This document shows positions 40,966 through 50,403 of a stretch of DNA of 64,000 nucleotides, piece by piece. The translations under genes and the position numbers were made by a program. The notes under the pieces were generated by a model. The model was not told where the DNA came from. It made no database searches and worked only from the letters and a program-made list of their open reading frames with translations. How positions within the stretch are numbered: the stretch's first letter is position 1; every line of letters begins with the position of its first letter. Origin of the DNA: Pseudomonas sp. MYb118 (GTDB taxonomy: Bacteria; Pseudomonadota; Gammaproteobacteria; Pseudomonadales; Pseudomonadaceae); the NCBI RefSeq assembly GCF_040947875.1, contig NZ_JBFRXN010000002.1, positions 248,001 to 312,000 on the forward strand, given 5' to 3'.

Positions 40966-42666
40966 TTACGCGGTGGCTTTCTTCGCGTTGAGCTTCTTCA
41001 GCTCTTCATCGCGCAGTTCGCGGCGCAGGATCTTGCCGACGTTGGTGGTCGGCAAGGCATCGCGGAACTCTACCGAACGCGGGACCTTGTAGCCGGTGAC
41101 GTTGGCGCGCATGTGCTCCATCACTTGCTCCTTGGTCAGGGTCACGCCTGGTTTGGCAACGATGAAGATCTTGATCGCCTCGCCCGACTTATCGTCCGGC
41201 ACACCGATGGCCGCGCATTGCAGCACGCCCGGCAGGGTCGCGAGCACGTCTTCCAGCTCATTGGGGTACACGTTGAAACCGGAGACCAGAATCATGTCTT
41301 TCTTGCGATCGACAATACGCATGTAGCCATCGGGCTGGATCAGCGCGATGTCGCCGGTTTTCAGCCAGCCTTCGCTGTCGAGCATTTCGTCGGTGGCTTC
41401 CTGGCGCTGCCAGTAGCCCTTCATCACCTGCGGACCTTTCACGCACAGTTCGCCGATTTCGCCCAACGGCCGCTCGACGCCAGCATCGTCGATGATTTTG
41501 CACAGGGTCGAAGGCACCGGAATGCCGATGGTGCCGATCTGGATGTTCTGGATCGGGTTGACGGTGGCCACCGGGCTGGTCTCGGTCATGCCGTAGCCTT
41601 CGCAGATGGCGCAACCGGTGACCGCTTTCCAGCGCTCGGCCGCAGCCAGTTGCAGGGCCATGCCGCCGGACAGGGTGACCTTCAGCGCCGAGAAATCCAG
41701 CTTGCGGAAGCCTTCGTTGTTGCACAGGGCCACGAACAGCGTGTTCAGGCCGACGAAGCCGCTGAACTTCCACTTCGACAGTTCCTTGACCATGGCCGGC
41801 AGGTCGCGCGGGTTGCTGATCAGGATGTTGTGGTTGCCGATCAGCATCATCGCCATGCAATGAAAGGTGAAGGCGTAGATGTGGTACAGCGGCAGCGGCG
41901 TGATCAGGATCTCGCAACCTTCATTGAGGTTGGAGCCCATCAGCGCCTTGCACTGCAGCATGTTTGCTACCAGGTTGCGGTGGGTCAGCATCGCGCCCTT
42001 GGCCACGCCGGTGGTGCCACCGGTGTATTGCAGCACCGCCACGTCGCCGCTGGCCGGGTTGGCTTCCGCCACCGGCTGGCCCTGGCCCTTGCTCAGCACG
42101 TCATTGAACTTGACGGCCTTGGGCAAGTGGTACGCCGGGACCATCTTCTTCACGTACTTGATGACGCTGTTGATCAGCAGGCGCTTGAGCGGTGGCAGCA
42201 GGTCGGCCACTTCGGTGACGATGACGTGCTTGACGCCGGTCTTGGGCACGACGGCCTCGGCCAGGTGCGCCATGTTGGCCAGGCAGACCAGGGCCTTGGC
42301 GCCGGAGTCGTTGAACTGGTGTTCCATTTCCCGCGCGGTGTACAGCGGGTTGGTGTTGACCACGATCAGCCCGGCGCGGATAGCACCGAACACGGCGACC
42401 GGGTACTGCAGAACGTTGGGCAATTGCACGGCGATTCGATCGCCGGGCTGCAAATCGGTATGCTGTTGCAGATAAGCGGCAAAGGCACCGGACAGCTCGT
42501 ACAGTTCACCGTAGGTGATTGTCTTGCCCAGGTTGCTGAAAGCCGGCTTGTCGGCGAAGCGTTGGCAGGACTGCTTCAACACTGCCTGAATATTCGGGTA
42601 CTCGTCCGGATTGATGTCGGCAGCAATCCCGGCAGGGTACTTATCCTTCCAGAAGTCTTCGATCAT
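40966..42666 (-). CDS. fadD1: long-chain fatty acid-CoA ligase FadD1
   Basis: 566 aa, adenylate-forming family. ATP-binding P-loop YTGGTTGVAKGAMLTH (about 213-228), EGYGMTETSP (about 355), the GEICV-type LGEIGELCVKGPQVMKGYW, the hinge-region GYMRIVDRKKDMILVSGFNV and lysine-containing C-terminal GKILRRELRD. Activates fatty acids to acyl-CoA with ATP for beta-oxidation, membrane-associated. Tandem with the paralogue fadD2 upstream; the 488-bp gap implies its own promoter. Gene order (fadD1, fadD2, divergent hydrolase and maoC) is that of P. aeruginosa PA3299-PA3302. Confidence 0.94.
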   Translation of the reverse strand: MIEDFWKDKYPAGIAADINPDEYPNIQAVLKQSCQRFADKPAFSNLGKTITYGELYELSGAFAAYLQQHTDLQPGDRIAVQLPNVLQYPVAVFGAIRAGLIVVNTNPLYTAREMEHQFNDSGAKALVCLANMAHLAEAVVPKTGVKHVIVTEVADLLPPLKRLLINSVIKYVKKMVPAYHLPKAVKFNDVLSKGQGQPVAEANPASGDVAVLQYTGGTTGVAKGAMLTHRNLVANMLQCKALMGSNLNEGCEILITPLPLYHIYAFTFHCMAMMLIGNHNILISNPRDLPAMVKELSKWKFSGFVGLNTLFVALCNNEGFRKLDFSALKVTLSGGMALQLAAAERWKAVTGCAICEGYGMTETSPVATVNPIQNIQIGTIGIPVPSTLCKIIDDAGVERPLGEIGELCVKGPQVMKGYWQRQEATDEMLDSEGWLKTGDIALIQPDGYMRIVDRKKDMILVSGFNVYPNELEDVLATLPGVLQCAAIGVPDDKSGEAIKIFIVAKPGVTLTKEQVMEHMRANVTGYKVPRSVEFRDALPTTNVGKILRRELRDEELKKLNAKKATA

Positions 42667-43154
42667 GGAAGCCCACTCCTCAGCAACGCGAAATTCAATT
42701 ACCGCATTTTGATGCGATTATTATTGGTGTATGGGTGAGTCCGGGCTTTTTTTGAAGGCCGAGAGGTCACAAAGCGGGCCGAGATTATCAGCTTTGCCAA
42801 GGGCCGACTAGGGCCAAACGTGGCCCCTACAGTCACTTTCGTGACTCAAGAATAACAAGCGGTCATTTTAGAGCAAAAATTCTATATGCGGCTGGAGGCC
42901 GCGGAAATCGGGGCTTTGTCCTACAAGAATTTCTGTGTGGGTGGCCTTGCGTTCTGCGGTGTTGCTGAAAAAAGCATCGCGAGCAAGCTCGCTCCTACAG
43001 GGATGGCGGTGATCCCCTGTAGGAGCGAGCTTGCTCGCGATGGACGTTAACGATGACGCGGGGTGTCTGATGCCCCGCGGTGCCAGGGCCACCATCGCGA
43101 CGGTTCGACGCCTCGACATGCTCGCTCCTACAGGGGGCCTGTGCTATTCAACGG
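42667..43154. other. 488-bp gap between fadD2 and fadD1
   Basis: Holds two consecutive perfect hairpins, GGGCCA-AACG-TGGCCC (42811-42826) and AGTCAC-TTTC-GTGACT (42831-42846), and a cluster of REPs (42975-43132). The part next to fadD1 (42700-42740) is AT-rich and probably carries its promoter. No coding frame is supported. Confidence 0.65.
42975..43132. repeat. REP cluster with one altered arm
   Basis: REP (42975-43000), inverted REP (43017-43041), then at 43093-43132 an arm in which CGGTTCGACGCCTCGACAT interrupts the palindrome between ATCGCGA and GCTCGCTCCTACA. The loop TTAACGATGACGCGGGG.. is of the same class as at 2156 and 2670. Confidence 0.85.
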
Positions 43155-44843
43155 TTAGGCAATATCCCGCAACTCCCGCCGCAGGATCTTGCCCACCGGC
43201 GTCATCGGCAGCGACTCACGCAACACGATGTGCTTGGGCACTTTGTACGCGGTGAAGTTTTCCTTGCAGTAGGTCTTCAGCTCTTCGAGGCTGACCCCAG
43301 ATTCACGCGCCACCACGAACAGTTTCACCGCTTCGCCTGAACGCTCGTCCGGCACGCCGATGACCGCGCAATTGGCGACTTTCGGGTGGGCCATGACCAC
43401 GTCTTCGATTTCGTTGGGGTACACGTTGAAACCCGAGACGATGATCATGTCTTTCTTGCGGTCGACGATGCGCACGAAGCCGTCCGGGTCGATCACTCCG
43501 ATGTCGCCGGACTTGAACCAGCCCTCGGCGTCCAGCACCTCGGCGGTGGCTTCGGGTTTCTGCCAGTAGCCCTTCATGATCTGCGGGCCCTTGATGCACA
43601 GTTCGCCACGCTCGCCCAACGGCTGCTCGACGCCCTCATCGTTGATGACTTTCAACGTGGTGCCCGGCACCGGCAGGCCGACGGTGCCGATCCGCGACTT
43701 GTCGCCATAGGGGTTGGTGCAGGCCACCGGCGAGGTTTCGGTCAGGCCGTAGCCTTCGGTGATGCGGCAACCGGTCATTTGCTCCCAGCGCTCGGCGGTG
43801 GCCTTGACCAGCGCGGTGCCGCCGGAGTTGGTGAGCTTGAGGCTGGAGAAGTCCAGGGTCTTGAAGTCCGGATGGTCCATCAGCGCGACAAACAGCGTGT
43901 TGAGCCCCAGCAGGCAGGAGAACCGCCAGTTCTTCAGCTCCTTGATGAAGCCGCCGATGTCCCGTGGGTTGGTGATCAACACGTTGTGGTTGCCGGTCAC
44001 CATCATGCACATGCAGTTCGCGGTGAAGGCATAGATGTGATACAGCGGCAGCGGCGCGATCATGATTTCCTGGCCTTCGCGCAACAGCGGCTGGCCGTCG
44101 CTGCCATATTGCCCGAGGCAGCCGCGCGCCTGCTGCATGTTCGCCACGAGGTTGCCGTGGGTCAGCATCGCACCCTTGGCCAGGCCGGTGGTGCCGCCGG
44201 TGTATTGCAACACGGCGATGTCGTCGAGCCCGACGTTCAAAGGCTTGATGCCCTGGCCACGGCCCATGCGCAACGCGCTCTTGAAGGAAATGGCCTGGGG
44301 CAAGGAGTAGTCCGGGACCATCTTCTTGACCTTGCGCACCAGCGTGTTGACCAGCCAGCCCTTGGCGGTGGGCATCATGTCGCCCATCTTCGCTTCGATC
44401 AGGTATTGCAGGTCGGTGTCGGGCAGCACCTCCTGGACTTTCTGCCCGAACATGTTCAGGTACACCAGTGCCCGGGCACCGGAGTCCTTGAATTGATGGC
44501 GCATTTCCCGCGCGGTGTACAACGGGTTGGTGTTGACCACGATCAACCCGGCGCGCATCGCGCCGAACACGGCAATCGGGTATTGCAGGACGTTGGGCAT
44601 CTGCACCGCGATGCGATCGCCCGGTTGCAAATCAGTTTGAGTTTGCAGGTAACCGGCAAACGCCGCGCTCTGGCGTTCCAGTTCAGCGTAGGTCAGGGTC
44701 ACGCCCATGTTGCTGAAGGCGGGTCGGTCCGCAAATTTCTTGCAGGAACGCTCGAACACCTCGATCACCGACTTGTACGCACCCTGGTCGATGTCCAGGG
44801 GTACGCCGGCCGGGCGTTTGTCATTCCAGAAATCAGGTTGCAT
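43155..44843 (-). CDS. fadD2: long-chain fatty acid-CoA ligase FadD2
   Basis: 562 aa, same architecture as FadD1: YTGGTTGLAKGAMLTH, EGYGLTETSP, RGELCIKGPQIMKGYW, GFVRIVDRKKDMIIVSGFNV, GKILRRELRD. The two differ mainly in the acyl-binding N-terminal half, suggesting different chain-length preference. The start MQPDFWNDK is preceded by GAGGACAAGAACA, which contains an AAGAACAA motif of the Crc/Hfq type over the leader. Divergent from the hydrolase-phaJ1 pair. Confidence 0.94.
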   Translation of the reverse strand: MQPDFWNDKRPAGVPLDIDQGAYKSVIEVFERSCKKFADRPAFSNMGVTLTYAELERQSAAFAGYLQTQTDLQPGDRIAVQMPNVLQYPIAVFGAMRAGLIVVNTNPLYTAREMRHQFKDSGARALVYLNMFGQKVQEVLPDTDLQYLIEAKMGDMMPTAKGWLVNTLVRKVKKMVPDYSLPQAISFKSALRMGRGQGIKPLNVGLDDIAVLQYTGGTTGLAKGAMLTHGNLVANMQQARGCLGQYGSDGQPLLREGQEIMIAPLPLYHIYAFTANCMCMMVTGNHNVLITNPRDIGGFIKELKNWRFSCLLGLNTLFVALMDHPDFKTLDFSSLKLTNSGGTALVKATAERWEQMTGCRITEGYGLTETSPVACTNPYGDKSRIGTVGLPVPGTTLKVINDEGVEQPLGERGELCIKGPQIMKGYWQKPEATAEVLDAEGWFKSGDIGVIDPDGFVRIVDRKKDMIIVSGFNVYPNEIEDVVMAHPKVANCAVIGVPDERSGEAVKLFVVARESGVSLEELKTYCKENFTAYKVPKHIVLRESLPMTPVGKILRRELRDIA

Positions 44844-45111
44844 TGTTCTTGTCCTCTTTACCTGAACCTATCCGGGGCCGCTTTTGTGTCCTTGCTTTCG
44901 TTTCCCTCAAACAGAAAGCAAAAAGCGGAGCTTCACGGACACTAGCAGCTATGGCCAAACAGGCAAATATGGCAACAGGCGACATTGATCGTATGAATCT
45001 TGGTGCCATGGTGTGGGCTGATCGGACGCCGGGCGAAGGATGCGCTATACAATGCAACGAGCCCCACGCCAACGAGTCCATACCCGGTACGTGCATGCAA
45101 AAGGAATCGCC

Positions 45112-46056
45112 ATGATCCACGACACCTTCTGGCTGACCGCGAGTGACCGCAGCCGCCTGTTCGTCAATCTGTGGCTGCCGGCCACGCCGCCCACGGCCGT
45201 GATTCTGCTGGCCCACGGCATGGCCGAACACAGCGGCCGCTATGCCCGCCTGGCGCAAGCCTGTTGCGATCAGGGCTACGGGGTGTATGCCCCGGATCAG
45301 CGTGGCCATGGCAAAACCGCGGAACACGGCACCCTCGGCCATTTCGCCGACGACGATGGCTGGTGCAAGGTGGTGGGCGACCTGGCCAGCCTCAACCAGC
45401 ACATCGGCCAACAGCATCCCGGCGTGCCGATCGTGTTGCTCGGCCACAGCATGGGCAGCTACATCGCCCAGGCCTACCTGCTGCATCACAGTGCCAGCCT
45501 GCATGGCGCGGTGCTCAGCGGCTCGAACTTCCAACCGGTGGCCCTGTATCGCGCGGCACGCCAGATCGCCCGCTTCGAACGCCTGCGCCAGGGCGCCACG
45601 GGCCGCAGTGCCTTGATCGAGTGGCTGTCGTTCGGCTCGTTCAACAAGAAATTCAAGCCGGTGCGCACGCCGTTCGACTGGCTCAGCCGCGACCCGGCCG
45701 AAGTCGACCAGTACGCCGACGACCCGCTGTGCGGCTTTCGCTGCACCAACCAATTGTGGATCGACCTGCTCGGCGGCTTGCAGCAGATCAGCAAAGCGTC
45801 CAATCTCGCCCAGATCGATCCGGGTCTGCCGTTGCTGGTGATTGGCGGCGAATGTGATCCGGTGAGTGAAGGCAAGCGTCTGACTGATCTGGCCGATGCG
45901 CTGCGCGCCGCCGGCTGCCAGAACCTGCAATTGACGATCTACCCGCAGGCCCGGCACGAACTGTTCAACGAAAGCAATCGCGATGAAGTGACGGCCGATG
46001 TCCTGGGCTGGATCGCACAGGCCCTGAGCCATCGACGTCCGCCCAGATCCGAATAG
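45112..46056 (+). CDS. alpha/beta hydrolase, monoacylglycerol lipase-like
   Basis: 314 aa from MIHDTFWLTASDRSRLFVNL, with AAGGA 6 nt upstream; the frame upstream is not used. Serine hydrolase_4 type: oxyanion HGMAEHSGRYARLA (35-48), nucleophile S113 in LLGHSMGSYIA, late Asp in GGECDPVSEG and His in YPQARHELFNE. It should release fatty acid from monoacylglycerol or similar esters, a sensible partner for the divergent FadD2 and downstream PhaJ1. Matches PA3301 in context. Confidence 0.9.
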   Translation: MIHDTFWLTASDRSRLFVNLWLPATPPTAVILLAHGMAEHSGRYARLAQACCDQGYGVYAPDQRGHGKTAEHGTLGHFADDDGWCKVVGDLASLNQHIGQQHPGVPIVLLGHSMGSYIAQAYLLHHSASLHGAVLSGSNFQPVALYRAARQIARFERLRQGATGRSALIEWLSFGSFNKKFKPVRTPFDWLSRDPAEVDQYADDPLCGFRCTNQLWIDLLGGLQQISKASNLAQIDPGLPLLVIGGECDPVSEGKRLTDLADALRAAGCQNLQLTIYPQARHELFNESNRDEVTADVLGWIAQALSHRRPPRSE

Positions 46057-46094
46057 TTTTTCCGTTTTTTTATTTGCTACAGGAATTCAAACCG

Positions 46095-46565
46095 ATGACC
46101 CAGGTGACCAACACTCCTTACGAAGCCCTCGAAGTCGGGCAGACCGCCAGCTACAGCAAGACGGTCCAAGAGCGTGACATTCAACTGTTCGCCGCCATGA
46201 GCGGTGACCACAACCCGGTGCACCTGGACGCCGAATTCGCCGCCGCCACCATGTTCAAGGAGCGCATCGCCCACGGCATGTTCAGCGGCGCCCTGATCAG
46301 CGCGGCGGTGGCCTGCGAATTGCCTGGCCCTGGCACCATCTACATCGGTCAGCAGATGAGCTTCCAGAAGCCGGTGAAGATCGGCGACACCTTGACCGTG
46401 CGCCTGGAAATCCTCGAGAAGCTGCCGAAATTCCGCGTGCGCATCGCCACCCGCGTGTTCAACCAGCGCGATGAGCTGGTGGTGGACGGTGAAGCGGAAA
46501 TCCTCGCACCGCGCAAACAACAGACGGTGACCCTGCCGACGTTGCCAGCGATCAGCATTGGCTGA
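46095..46565 (+). CDS. phaJ1: (R)-specific enoyl-CoA hydratase (MaoC-like)
   Basis: 156 aa from MTQVTNTPYEALEVGQTASY. Hot-dog fold with the hydratase-2 motif DHNPVHLDAEFAA then RIAHGMFSGAL; catalytic D38 and H43 keep the five-residue spacing of PhaJ. It hydrates trans-2-enoyl-CoA to (R)-3-hydroxyacyl-CoA, linking beta-oxidation to polyhydroxyalkanoate synthesis. Follows the hydrolase gene by 38 bp. The symbol follows the P. aeruginosa PA3302 gene order. Confidence 0.88.
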   Translation: MTQVTNTPYEALEVGQTASYSKTVQERDIQLFAAMSGDHNPVHLDAEFAAATMFKERIAHGMFSGALISAAVACELPGPGTIYIGQQMSFQKPVKIGDTLTVRLEILEKLPKFRVRIATRVFNQRDELVVDGEAEILAPRKQQTVTLPTLPAISIG

Positions 46566-46581
46566 TTGCAAGCAAAAAAAA

Positions 46582-46671
46582 TGTGGGAGCGGGCTTGCTC
46601 GCGAAAGCGTCGTGCCAGACACCGATGATGTGACTGACATGCCGCCTTCGCGGGCAAGCCCGCTCCCACAG
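46582..46671. repeat. REPIN
   Basis: TGTGGGAGCGGGCTTGCTCG ... CGGGCAAGCCCGCTCCCACA between phaJ1 and the convergent PA2169-like gene. Confidence 0.92.
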
Positions 46672-46704
46672 GGGACTCCCACAGTAGGGAGATGAAGCTA
46701 CAGC

Positions 46705-47172
46705 TTACGAGCGAGCACGCGCCTGGTTGCGCAGCGCCTTGACCTGATCGTGATTGCGTTGCACGCCGTGGTACTGGCGTTCAACCAGGTCACGAATGCC
46801 CACCAGGTTGTGCTTGTTGATCTTCTCGATCGCCTCGCGATAGGCCTTCAGGGCGTGGTCTTCACCGCGCTCGGCTTCGTTCAGCACGGCTTCTTCATCC
46901 TTGCCGGTGAACATCGCTTTGACGTCGACCCAGCGACGGTGCAGGTCTCCGCTGACGCTGGTCGAGGTTTCCGGATCGCCACCCATCGAGCGAACGGCGG
47001 CTTGCAGCTCGGAAGCGGCAGCGGCGCAGTCAGCGGAACGCTGGGTGAACAGCGACTTGAGCTCTGGGTGTTTGATGTCTTCAGCGCAGGTCTTGAACCC
47101 TTCCTGACCGTCCTTGCTGGTTTCGATCAGGTCGTTGAGTACAGAGATCGCTTCTTTATTCATGTCGGTCAT
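46705..47172 (-). CDS. PA2169-family four-helix-bundle protein (DUF2383)
   Basis: 155 aa, ferritin-like helical composition: VLNDLIETSKDGQEGFKTCA, LKSLFTQRSADCAAAASELQ, NEAERGEDHALKAYREAIEK and VERQYHGVQRNHDQVKALRN. E/H residues in helices (GEDH; ERQYHGV) resemble a metal site. Often stress- or stationary-phase-linked in Pseudomonas. ATG at 47163 is an alternative start. Monocistronic. Confidence 0.92.
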   Translation of the reverse strand: MTDMNKEAISVLNDLIETSKDGQEGFKTCAEDIKHPELKSLFTQRSADCAAAASELQAAVRSMGGDPETSTSVSGDLHRRWVDVKAMFTGKDEEAVLNEAERGEDHALKAYREAIEKINKHNLVGIRDLVERQYHGVQRNHDQVKALRNQARARS

Positions 47173-47374
47173 TTTTCAATTCCTCGCGGGTTGATGAAAG
47201 TTGCAATAGACATTGCAGTCGACATGCCATCTTTGAATTGATTATTTATTTCTTATTTTTCAATTGGTTATGATTTACAGCGAAATCTGTATCCGCTTTT
47301 TTTGCATGATCTGTCATTTGGCCTGCATGCAGAATGCCTGTATTTTCAGGTGACCCAATTGTGACAACTGAACG

Positions 47375-47611
47375 ATGAATCCTGAAAAGCTCGAACTGTT
47401 GATTACCCGCGAAATGCCCTTCGGAAAATACAAGGGCCGCATCATCGCCGACCTGCCAGGCCCGTACCTGAACTGGTTCGCCCGTGAAGGTTTTCCCCAT
47501 GGCGAACTGGGCGGCTTGCTGGCGCTGATGCATGAAGTCGATCACAACGGCCTGGCGGATCTGCTCGAGCCGCTGCGCGTCAAACACGGTAAACCCGCCC
47601 CTCGCCATTGA
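47375..47611 (+). CDS. DUF3820 family protein
   Basis: 78 aa. The family core is MPFGKYKGRIIADLPGPYLN WFAREGFP, then GELGGLLALMHEVDHNGL. Small, soluble. Domain relatives sit next to exonuclease or QS-regulated virulence proteins, but its own function is unknown. It is 9 bp upstream of the class V aminotransferase gene, so the two are co-transcribed. Confidence 0.88.
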   Translation: MNPEKLELLITREMPFGKYKGRIIADLPGPYLNWFAREGFPHGELGGLLALMHEVDHNGLADLLEPLRVKHGKPAPRH

Positions 47612-47620
47612 GTCCTCCCC

Positions 47621-48802
47621 ATGCCCGATAACACCCGCCGCGCCCGTGATGAACTGTTCTGGCAAACCTTCGCCGACCGCTACGCCGTCGAGTCCGGGCC
47701 GATCAACCTGGAAAACGGTTACTTCGGCCGTATGTCGCGCACGGTGGTCGAGGAATACCAACACAACATCGAGCTGATCAACCGCAGCAACTCGGTGTAT
47801 GTGCGCCAGCGTTTCGAGAAGAGCGACGGCACGCGGATTCGCGGCAAGCTCGCCGAGCTGATCGACGTGCCGGCGGACAGCGTCGCGTTCACCCGCAATG
47901 CGTCGGACGCCCTGCAATCGCTGATTCGCAACTACAACCGCCTGCAACCGGGTGACCAGGTGCTGATCTGTGATCTGGAGTACGACACGGTCAAGGGTGC
48001 GATGCGCTGGCTGGCGCGCCATCGGGGCGTCGAAGTGATCGAGATCGAGCATGCGCACCCGGCCAGCTTCGACAGTTTGCTGGGTGCGTATCGAGACGCC
48101 TTCGCCCGTTATCCGCGGCTCAAACTGATGGCCCTGACCCACGTTACCCATCGCACCGGACTGGTCATGCCGGTGCAGGCGATTGCCGCGGCCGCCCGCG
48201 AACAGGGGGTCGATGTGATCCTCGACGGCGCGCACGCACTGGGGCAGATCGACTTCAACCTGGCAGAGCTGGGCATCGAGTTCGCCGGCTTCAACCTGCA
48301 CAAGTGGCTCGGTGCGCCGCTGACCCTGGGCTTCCTCTACATTGCCCCGCACCGCCTGGCCGACATCGACCCGGACATGGGCGAGATGCATTTCCCGGTC
48401 ACCGACATTCTCGGCCGCACGCCCTACAGCACCCCCAACATCCCGGCGCTGCTGACCCTGCCGCTGGTGTTCGAGGAACATCAGGCCATGGGCGGCGCGG
48501 CGGCCAAAGGCACACGGCTCAACTACCTGCGCAATCTGTGGGTTCGCGCAGCACGGGAACTGTCGGGCATCGAAGTGCTGACGCCGGATGATCCACGACT
48601 GTATTGCGGCATCACTTCGCTACGCTTTACCGCGCAGGCGGATCAGCAGGTGATGGTGCAAAGGCTGCTAGAGGAATACAACCTGTTCACCGTGGTGCGC
48701 AGCGGCGCGGCGTGTGGGCCATGCATCCGCATTACGCCGGGGCTGACCACCACGGCGGAGCATATGAAGCAGTTGGTGAGGGCGTTGAAAGATCTGAGTT
48801 GA
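47621..48802 (+). CDS. class V PLP-dependent aminotransferase/epimerase-like enzyme
   Basis: 393 aa. Fold-type I class V: VAFTRNASDALQSLIRNYNR, PLP-binding D202-G-A-H205 in VILDGAHALGQIDFNL, and Schiff-base lysine K228 in FAGFNLHKWLGAPLTLGFLY. The N-terminus (INLENGYFGRMSRTVVEEYQ) and lack of a catalytic Cys loop fit the isopenicillin-N-epimerase-like branch rather than a cysteine desulfurase with an iscU partner. Substrate unknown. Co-transcribed with the DUF3820 gene. Confidence 0.9.
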   Translation: MPDNTRRARDELFWQTFADRYAVESGPINLENGYFGRMSRTVVEEYQHNIELINRSNSVYVRQRFEKSDGTRIRGKLAELIDVPADSVAFTRNASDALQSLIRNYNRLQPGDQVLICDLEYDTVKGAMRWLARHRGVEVIEIEHAHPASFDSLLGAYRDAFARYPRLKLMALTHVTHRTGLVMPVQAIAAAAREQGVDVILDGAHALGQIDFNLAELGIEFAGFNLHKWLGAPLTLGFLYIAPHRLADIDPDMGEMHFPVTDILGRTPYSTPNIPALLTLPLVFEEHQAMGGAAAKGTRLNYLRNLWVRAARELSGIEVLTPDDPRLYCGITSLRFTAQADQQVMVQRLLEEYNLFTVVRSGAACGPCIRITPGLTTTAEHMKQLVRALKDLS

Positions 48803-48821
48803 TGCTCAATCGCACTGATTC

Positions 48822-48923
48822 TGTGGGAGCGAGCCTGCTCGCGATAATCGTCAGCGATAATGCGGGATACCTGATACCCCGCGGTGTTTTTGATATTTAT
48901 CGCGAGCAGGCTCGCTCCCACAG
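48822..48923. repeat. REPIN, GTCAGCGAT loop class
   Basis: TGTGGGAGCGAGCCTGCTCG ... CGAGCAGGCTCGCTCCCACA. The loop (..TCGTCAGCGATAATGCGGG..) belongs to the class seen at 2156, 2670 and 43017. Confidence 0.9.
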
Positions 48924-48939
48924 TTGTCATTTTTCGGGC

Positions 48940-48968
48940 AAAAAAAAGGTGCGCCGACCAAGCGCACC
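48940..48968 (-). terminator. intrinsic terminator of the zwf-pgl-eda operon
   Basis: GGTGCGC-CGACCAA-GCGCACC preceded on the plus strand by eight A, giving a T8 tail on the minus strand. Located 38 nt past the eda stop. Confidence 0.93.
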
Positions 48969-49006
48969 GAAAAGCCGTAGAACACACAACGAAGTGTCGG
49001 GATGAA

Positions 49007-49672
49007 TCAGTCCAGCAGCGCCAACGCCTCGGCGGTGCATTCCTGAATGCGGGCCCAGTCGCCGTTCTTGATCCACTCAGGGTCAAGCATCCAGCTACCG
49101 CCCACGCACATGACGTTTTTCAATGCCATGTAGCTCTTGATGTTGGCCGGACCTACGCCGCCGGTCGGGCAGAACTTCACTTCGCCGAACGGGCCGCCCA
49201 GGGCCTTGATGGCTGCTACGCCGCCGCTGACTTCCGCCGGGAACAGTTTGAAGCGGCGATAACCCAGGCCATAACCTTCCATGATGCCCGAGGCATTGCT
49301 GATGCCTGGCAGCAGCGGGATCGGGCTGGCGACGCTGGCTTCGAGCAGATCGCGGGTGATGCCCGGGGTGACGATGAATTGCGAACCAGCAGCTTCCGCA
49401 GCGGCCAGCATCTGGCGGTCGAGCACGGTGCCGGCACCGGTGACCAGTTCCGGACGCTGCTCGCGCAGGATCTGGATCGCCTTGAGGCCGAACTGCGAAC
49501 GCAGGGTCACTTCCAGGGCGGTCAGGCCACCGGCGGCCAGGGCATCGGCCAGCGGCAGGACGTCCTGTTCGCGGGCAATGGTGATCACCGGCAGGATCCG
49601 CGCCTTGGCGGCGAGGCTGTCGATCAGGGCAACTTTATCCGCCATGGAAACGGTCGGGGATGGGTTTGTCAT
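49007..49672 (-). CDS. eda: 2-dehydro-3-deoxy-6-phosphogluconate (KDPG) aldolase
   Basis: 221 aa from MTNPSPTVSMADKVALIDSL; the open frame goes on to 49699 but overlaps the pgl stop. Class I aldolase: E54 in LEVTLRSQFGLKAI, GAGTVL, TPGI and Schiff-base lysine K142 in RRFKLFPAEVSGG, then FCPTGGV. Splits KDPG to pyruvate and glyceraldehyde-3-phosphate, the last step of the Entner-Doudoroff pathway. Third gene of zwf-pgl-eda, ending in a strong terminator. Confidence 0.96.
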   Translation of the reverse strand: MTNPSPTVSMADKVALIDSLAAKARILPVITIAREQDVLPLADALAAGGLTALEVTLRSQFGLKAIQILREQRPELVTGAGTVLDRQMLAAAEAAGSQFIVTPGITRDLLEASVASPIPLLPGISNASGIMEGYGLGYRRFKLFPAEVSGGVAAIKALGGPFGEVKFCPTGGVGPANIKSYMALKNVMCVGGSWMLDPEWIKNGDWARIQECTAEALALLD

Positions 49673-49689
49673 AGCGGCTGTTCCTTGGC

Positions 49690-50403
49690 TCATGGGCACC
49701 AGTAAATCTCTAACGTGGGTTGCAGAAACGCGCGAATCGGCAATGCGGCGACATCGTCACCGGCCAGTGCGGTATCGAGGGTAGTCAGCTTGGACTGACC
49801 GGAAATCGACAGAATCTTGTGCTTGGCGCTGGCCAGCAGCGCGCGGCTCATGGTCAGGCGCTGACGTGGCACGGTGGGCGCCATCATCGGGTAGCAACGA
49901 CGGGTGCCATCGGCCTTCAGGGCTTCGGCCAGGTTCGGGCTGCCGGGGAACAGCGAGGCGGTGTGGCCGTCGTCACCCATACCCAGCACCAGCACGTCGA
50001 TCACCGGCAGCTCCGAGAGCAGGCGATCGGCATGCTCGGCCGCCTGTTCCAGGTTGGCCGCCGCGCTGTACAGGCTGAGGAACTGTGCCTTGGCCGCCGG
50101 GCCCTGCAGCAGGTATTTCTTGAGCAGGCCGGCATTGCTGTCGGCGTGCTCCACCGGCACCCAGCGCTCGTCGGCCAGGCTCACGACCACGTTGGACCAG
50201 TCCAGCGCCTGCTTGGCCAGGTGCTGGAAGAACGCCACCGGGCTGCGGCCACCGGACACCACCAGGGTCGCGGTGCCCTGGGCGTCGATGGCGGCGCTCA
50301 ATTGCTTGGCCACGTTCAGCGCCAGGCTCTCGGCCAGCAGCACCGGGCTCTTGAACCCATGGGCGTTGACGCCCTGGGGCAGTTTCAAATCAGATATCGC
50401 CAT
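49690..50403 (-). CDS. pgl: 6-phosphogluconolactonase
   Basis: 237 aa. Glucosamine-6-phosphate isomerase-like fold with [40 protein letters not shown] and [20 protein letters not shown], all conserved in Pgl. Hydrolyses 6-phosphogluconolactone from Zwf. The start overlaps the zwf 3' end by 14 bp, so translation is coupled. Confidence 0.96.
   Translation of the reverse strand: MAISDLKLPQGVNAHGFKSPVLLAESLALNVAKQLSAAIDAQGTATLVVSGGRSPVAFFQHLAKQALDWSNVVVSLADERWVPVEHADSNAGLLKKYLLQGPAAKAQFLSLYSAAANLEQAAEHADRLLSELPVIDVLVLGMGDDGHTASLFPGSPNLAEALKADGTRRCYPMMAPTVPRQRLTMSRALLASAKHKILSISGQSKLTTLDTALAGDDVAALPIRAFLQPTLEIYWCP

Noticed and set aside
49007..49699. Longer eda start at 49699
   Set aside because: It would overlap the pgl stop, and the MTNPSPTVSM start at 49672 fits orthologue length.
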